From Gammaproteobacteria bacterium (GTDB lineage: Bacteria > Pseudomonadota > Gammaproteobacteria > SZUA-152), in assembly GCA_021647705.1 (NCBI GenBank), contig JAKIUF010000017.1:1-64000 (forward strand): 64,000 nucleotides of DNA, given 5' to 3'. Below the pieces are notes generated by a model. It had not been told where the DNA came from, did not search any database, and was given only the letters and a program-made list of their open reading frames with translations. Below, in pieces: positions 63,726 through 64,000 of this stretch. Numbering within the stretch: position 1 is the stretch's first letter; each line of letters begins with the position of its first letter. The translations under genes were made by a program, and so were the position numbers.

Positions 63726-64000
63726 ATGAGCAAACGATTGACATTAAGCTGCGTGTTTTTGTTGAGTAGCGGTGTTTTCCCGGTCTGGGCAGACAATGAC
63801 ACTGCTAACGGCGCTCCTAACGCTATTACTAACGGTACTCCTAACAGTACTACCAATAACACTGCACAGGATGGGCAGACCATGGGTGCAATGCCTATGG
63901 AAAATATGGATCACAGTGCTATGCCGGGGATGAACCATAGCGATAAACAAAGCGCCAGTGAACAACCGAGCGCTATGCAGGGTAGGGCGCAGGGTGGATC
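63726..64000 (+). CDS. copB: Copper resistance protein CopB, N-terminal part
   Basis: The gene runs off the right end; 91 codons are visible. A signal peptide (residues 1-22) is followed by an Asn/Thr/Ala-rich stretch that repeats NG-PN units, and by a Met- and His-rich segment (MGAMPMENMDHSAMPGMNHS) typical of the CopB N-terminus before its outer-membrane barrel. AAGGAAAAGG lies nearby upstream. Position after copA supports the call. Confidence 0.85.
   Translation, partial: MSKRLTLSCVFLLSSGVFPVWADNDTANGAPNAITNGTPNSTTNNTAQDGQTMGAMPMENMDHSAMPGMNHSDKQSASEQPSAMQGRAQGG

Overview
The window reads as gammaproteobacterial chromosome. The housekeeping genes (gltX, glnS, adk, metA, ppnN, tcdA, glycogen genes) are of gammaproteobacterial type. 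A PEP-CTERM exported protein, an H-NOX gene and a copper nitrite reductase suggest an aquatic or sediment organism with nitrogen-oxide and metal chemistry. I cannot name the genus from sequence alone.

Regions. (1) 0-4.8 kb: the remains of an integron gene-cassette array read on the minus strand. attC-like sites separate a complete nirK cassette, a c'-type cytochrome cassette and small unknown cassettes. The array is broken by an IS1595-type transposase, an H-NOX gene with a homopolymer frameshift, and other insertions. (2) 4.8-11.4 kb: decayed REP-associated (Y1) transposases and MITE-like inverted repeats surround a three-gene operon. It encodes a ferritin-like protein with a Cys-rich CxGxNxCK tail, a DUF692/MNIO oxidase and a DUF2063 partner, which looks like a RiPP-type metal-peptide system. 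Direct repeats flank it. (3) 11.4-15.9 kb: orphan toxin/immunity-like modules. One is a T6SS-associated small protein, a permuted-papain amidase candidate and a membrane-anchored immunity candidate. The other is a frameshifted HEFGH metalloprotease with a lipoprotein. Palindromes and a dead integron-integrase-like recombinase follow. (4) 16-25.5 kb: glycogen metabolism (malQ, GH57, glgC on minus; glgB-glgA on plus), then DUF2934 and PilZ genes. (5) 26-32.3 kb: sohB, mtfA, a mer operon ordered merT-merP-merA-merR, and a periplasmic alpha-carbonic anhydrase. (6) 32.7-36.4 kb: tRNA-Val, gltX, glnS, tRNA-Ala, tRNA-Glu. (7) 36.4-39.7 kb: a decayed accessory patch behind tRNA-Glu, with an interrupted RES/ART-like gene, VapBC, IS110 and IS66 relics and an apparently intact IS1595 element. 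(8) 39.7-56.8 kb: PEP-CTERM protein, ggt, an unknown gene coupled to ppnN, adk, a PQQ-type sugar dehydrogenase with a TonB receptor, an ATPase with metA, ParDE, tcdA/tatD, a Sel1 protein and a tandem thioredoxin protein. (9) 57-64 kb: a copper/cytochrome region with a one-haem cytochrome-porin, copRS and copAB (copB runs off the end).

How parts fit together: NirK makes NO, H-NOX binds NO, and the neighbouring c-type cytochrome could feed electrons to NirK, although the H-NOX frame is broken. The MNIO operon and the copRSAB genes both point to metal handling. Short dispersed repeats (MITE-like, REP-like, CGCAGAG-type) fill most gaps. Two genes are broken by single-base losses in homopolymers, so real decay, programmed frameshifting and assembly error all have to be weighed.
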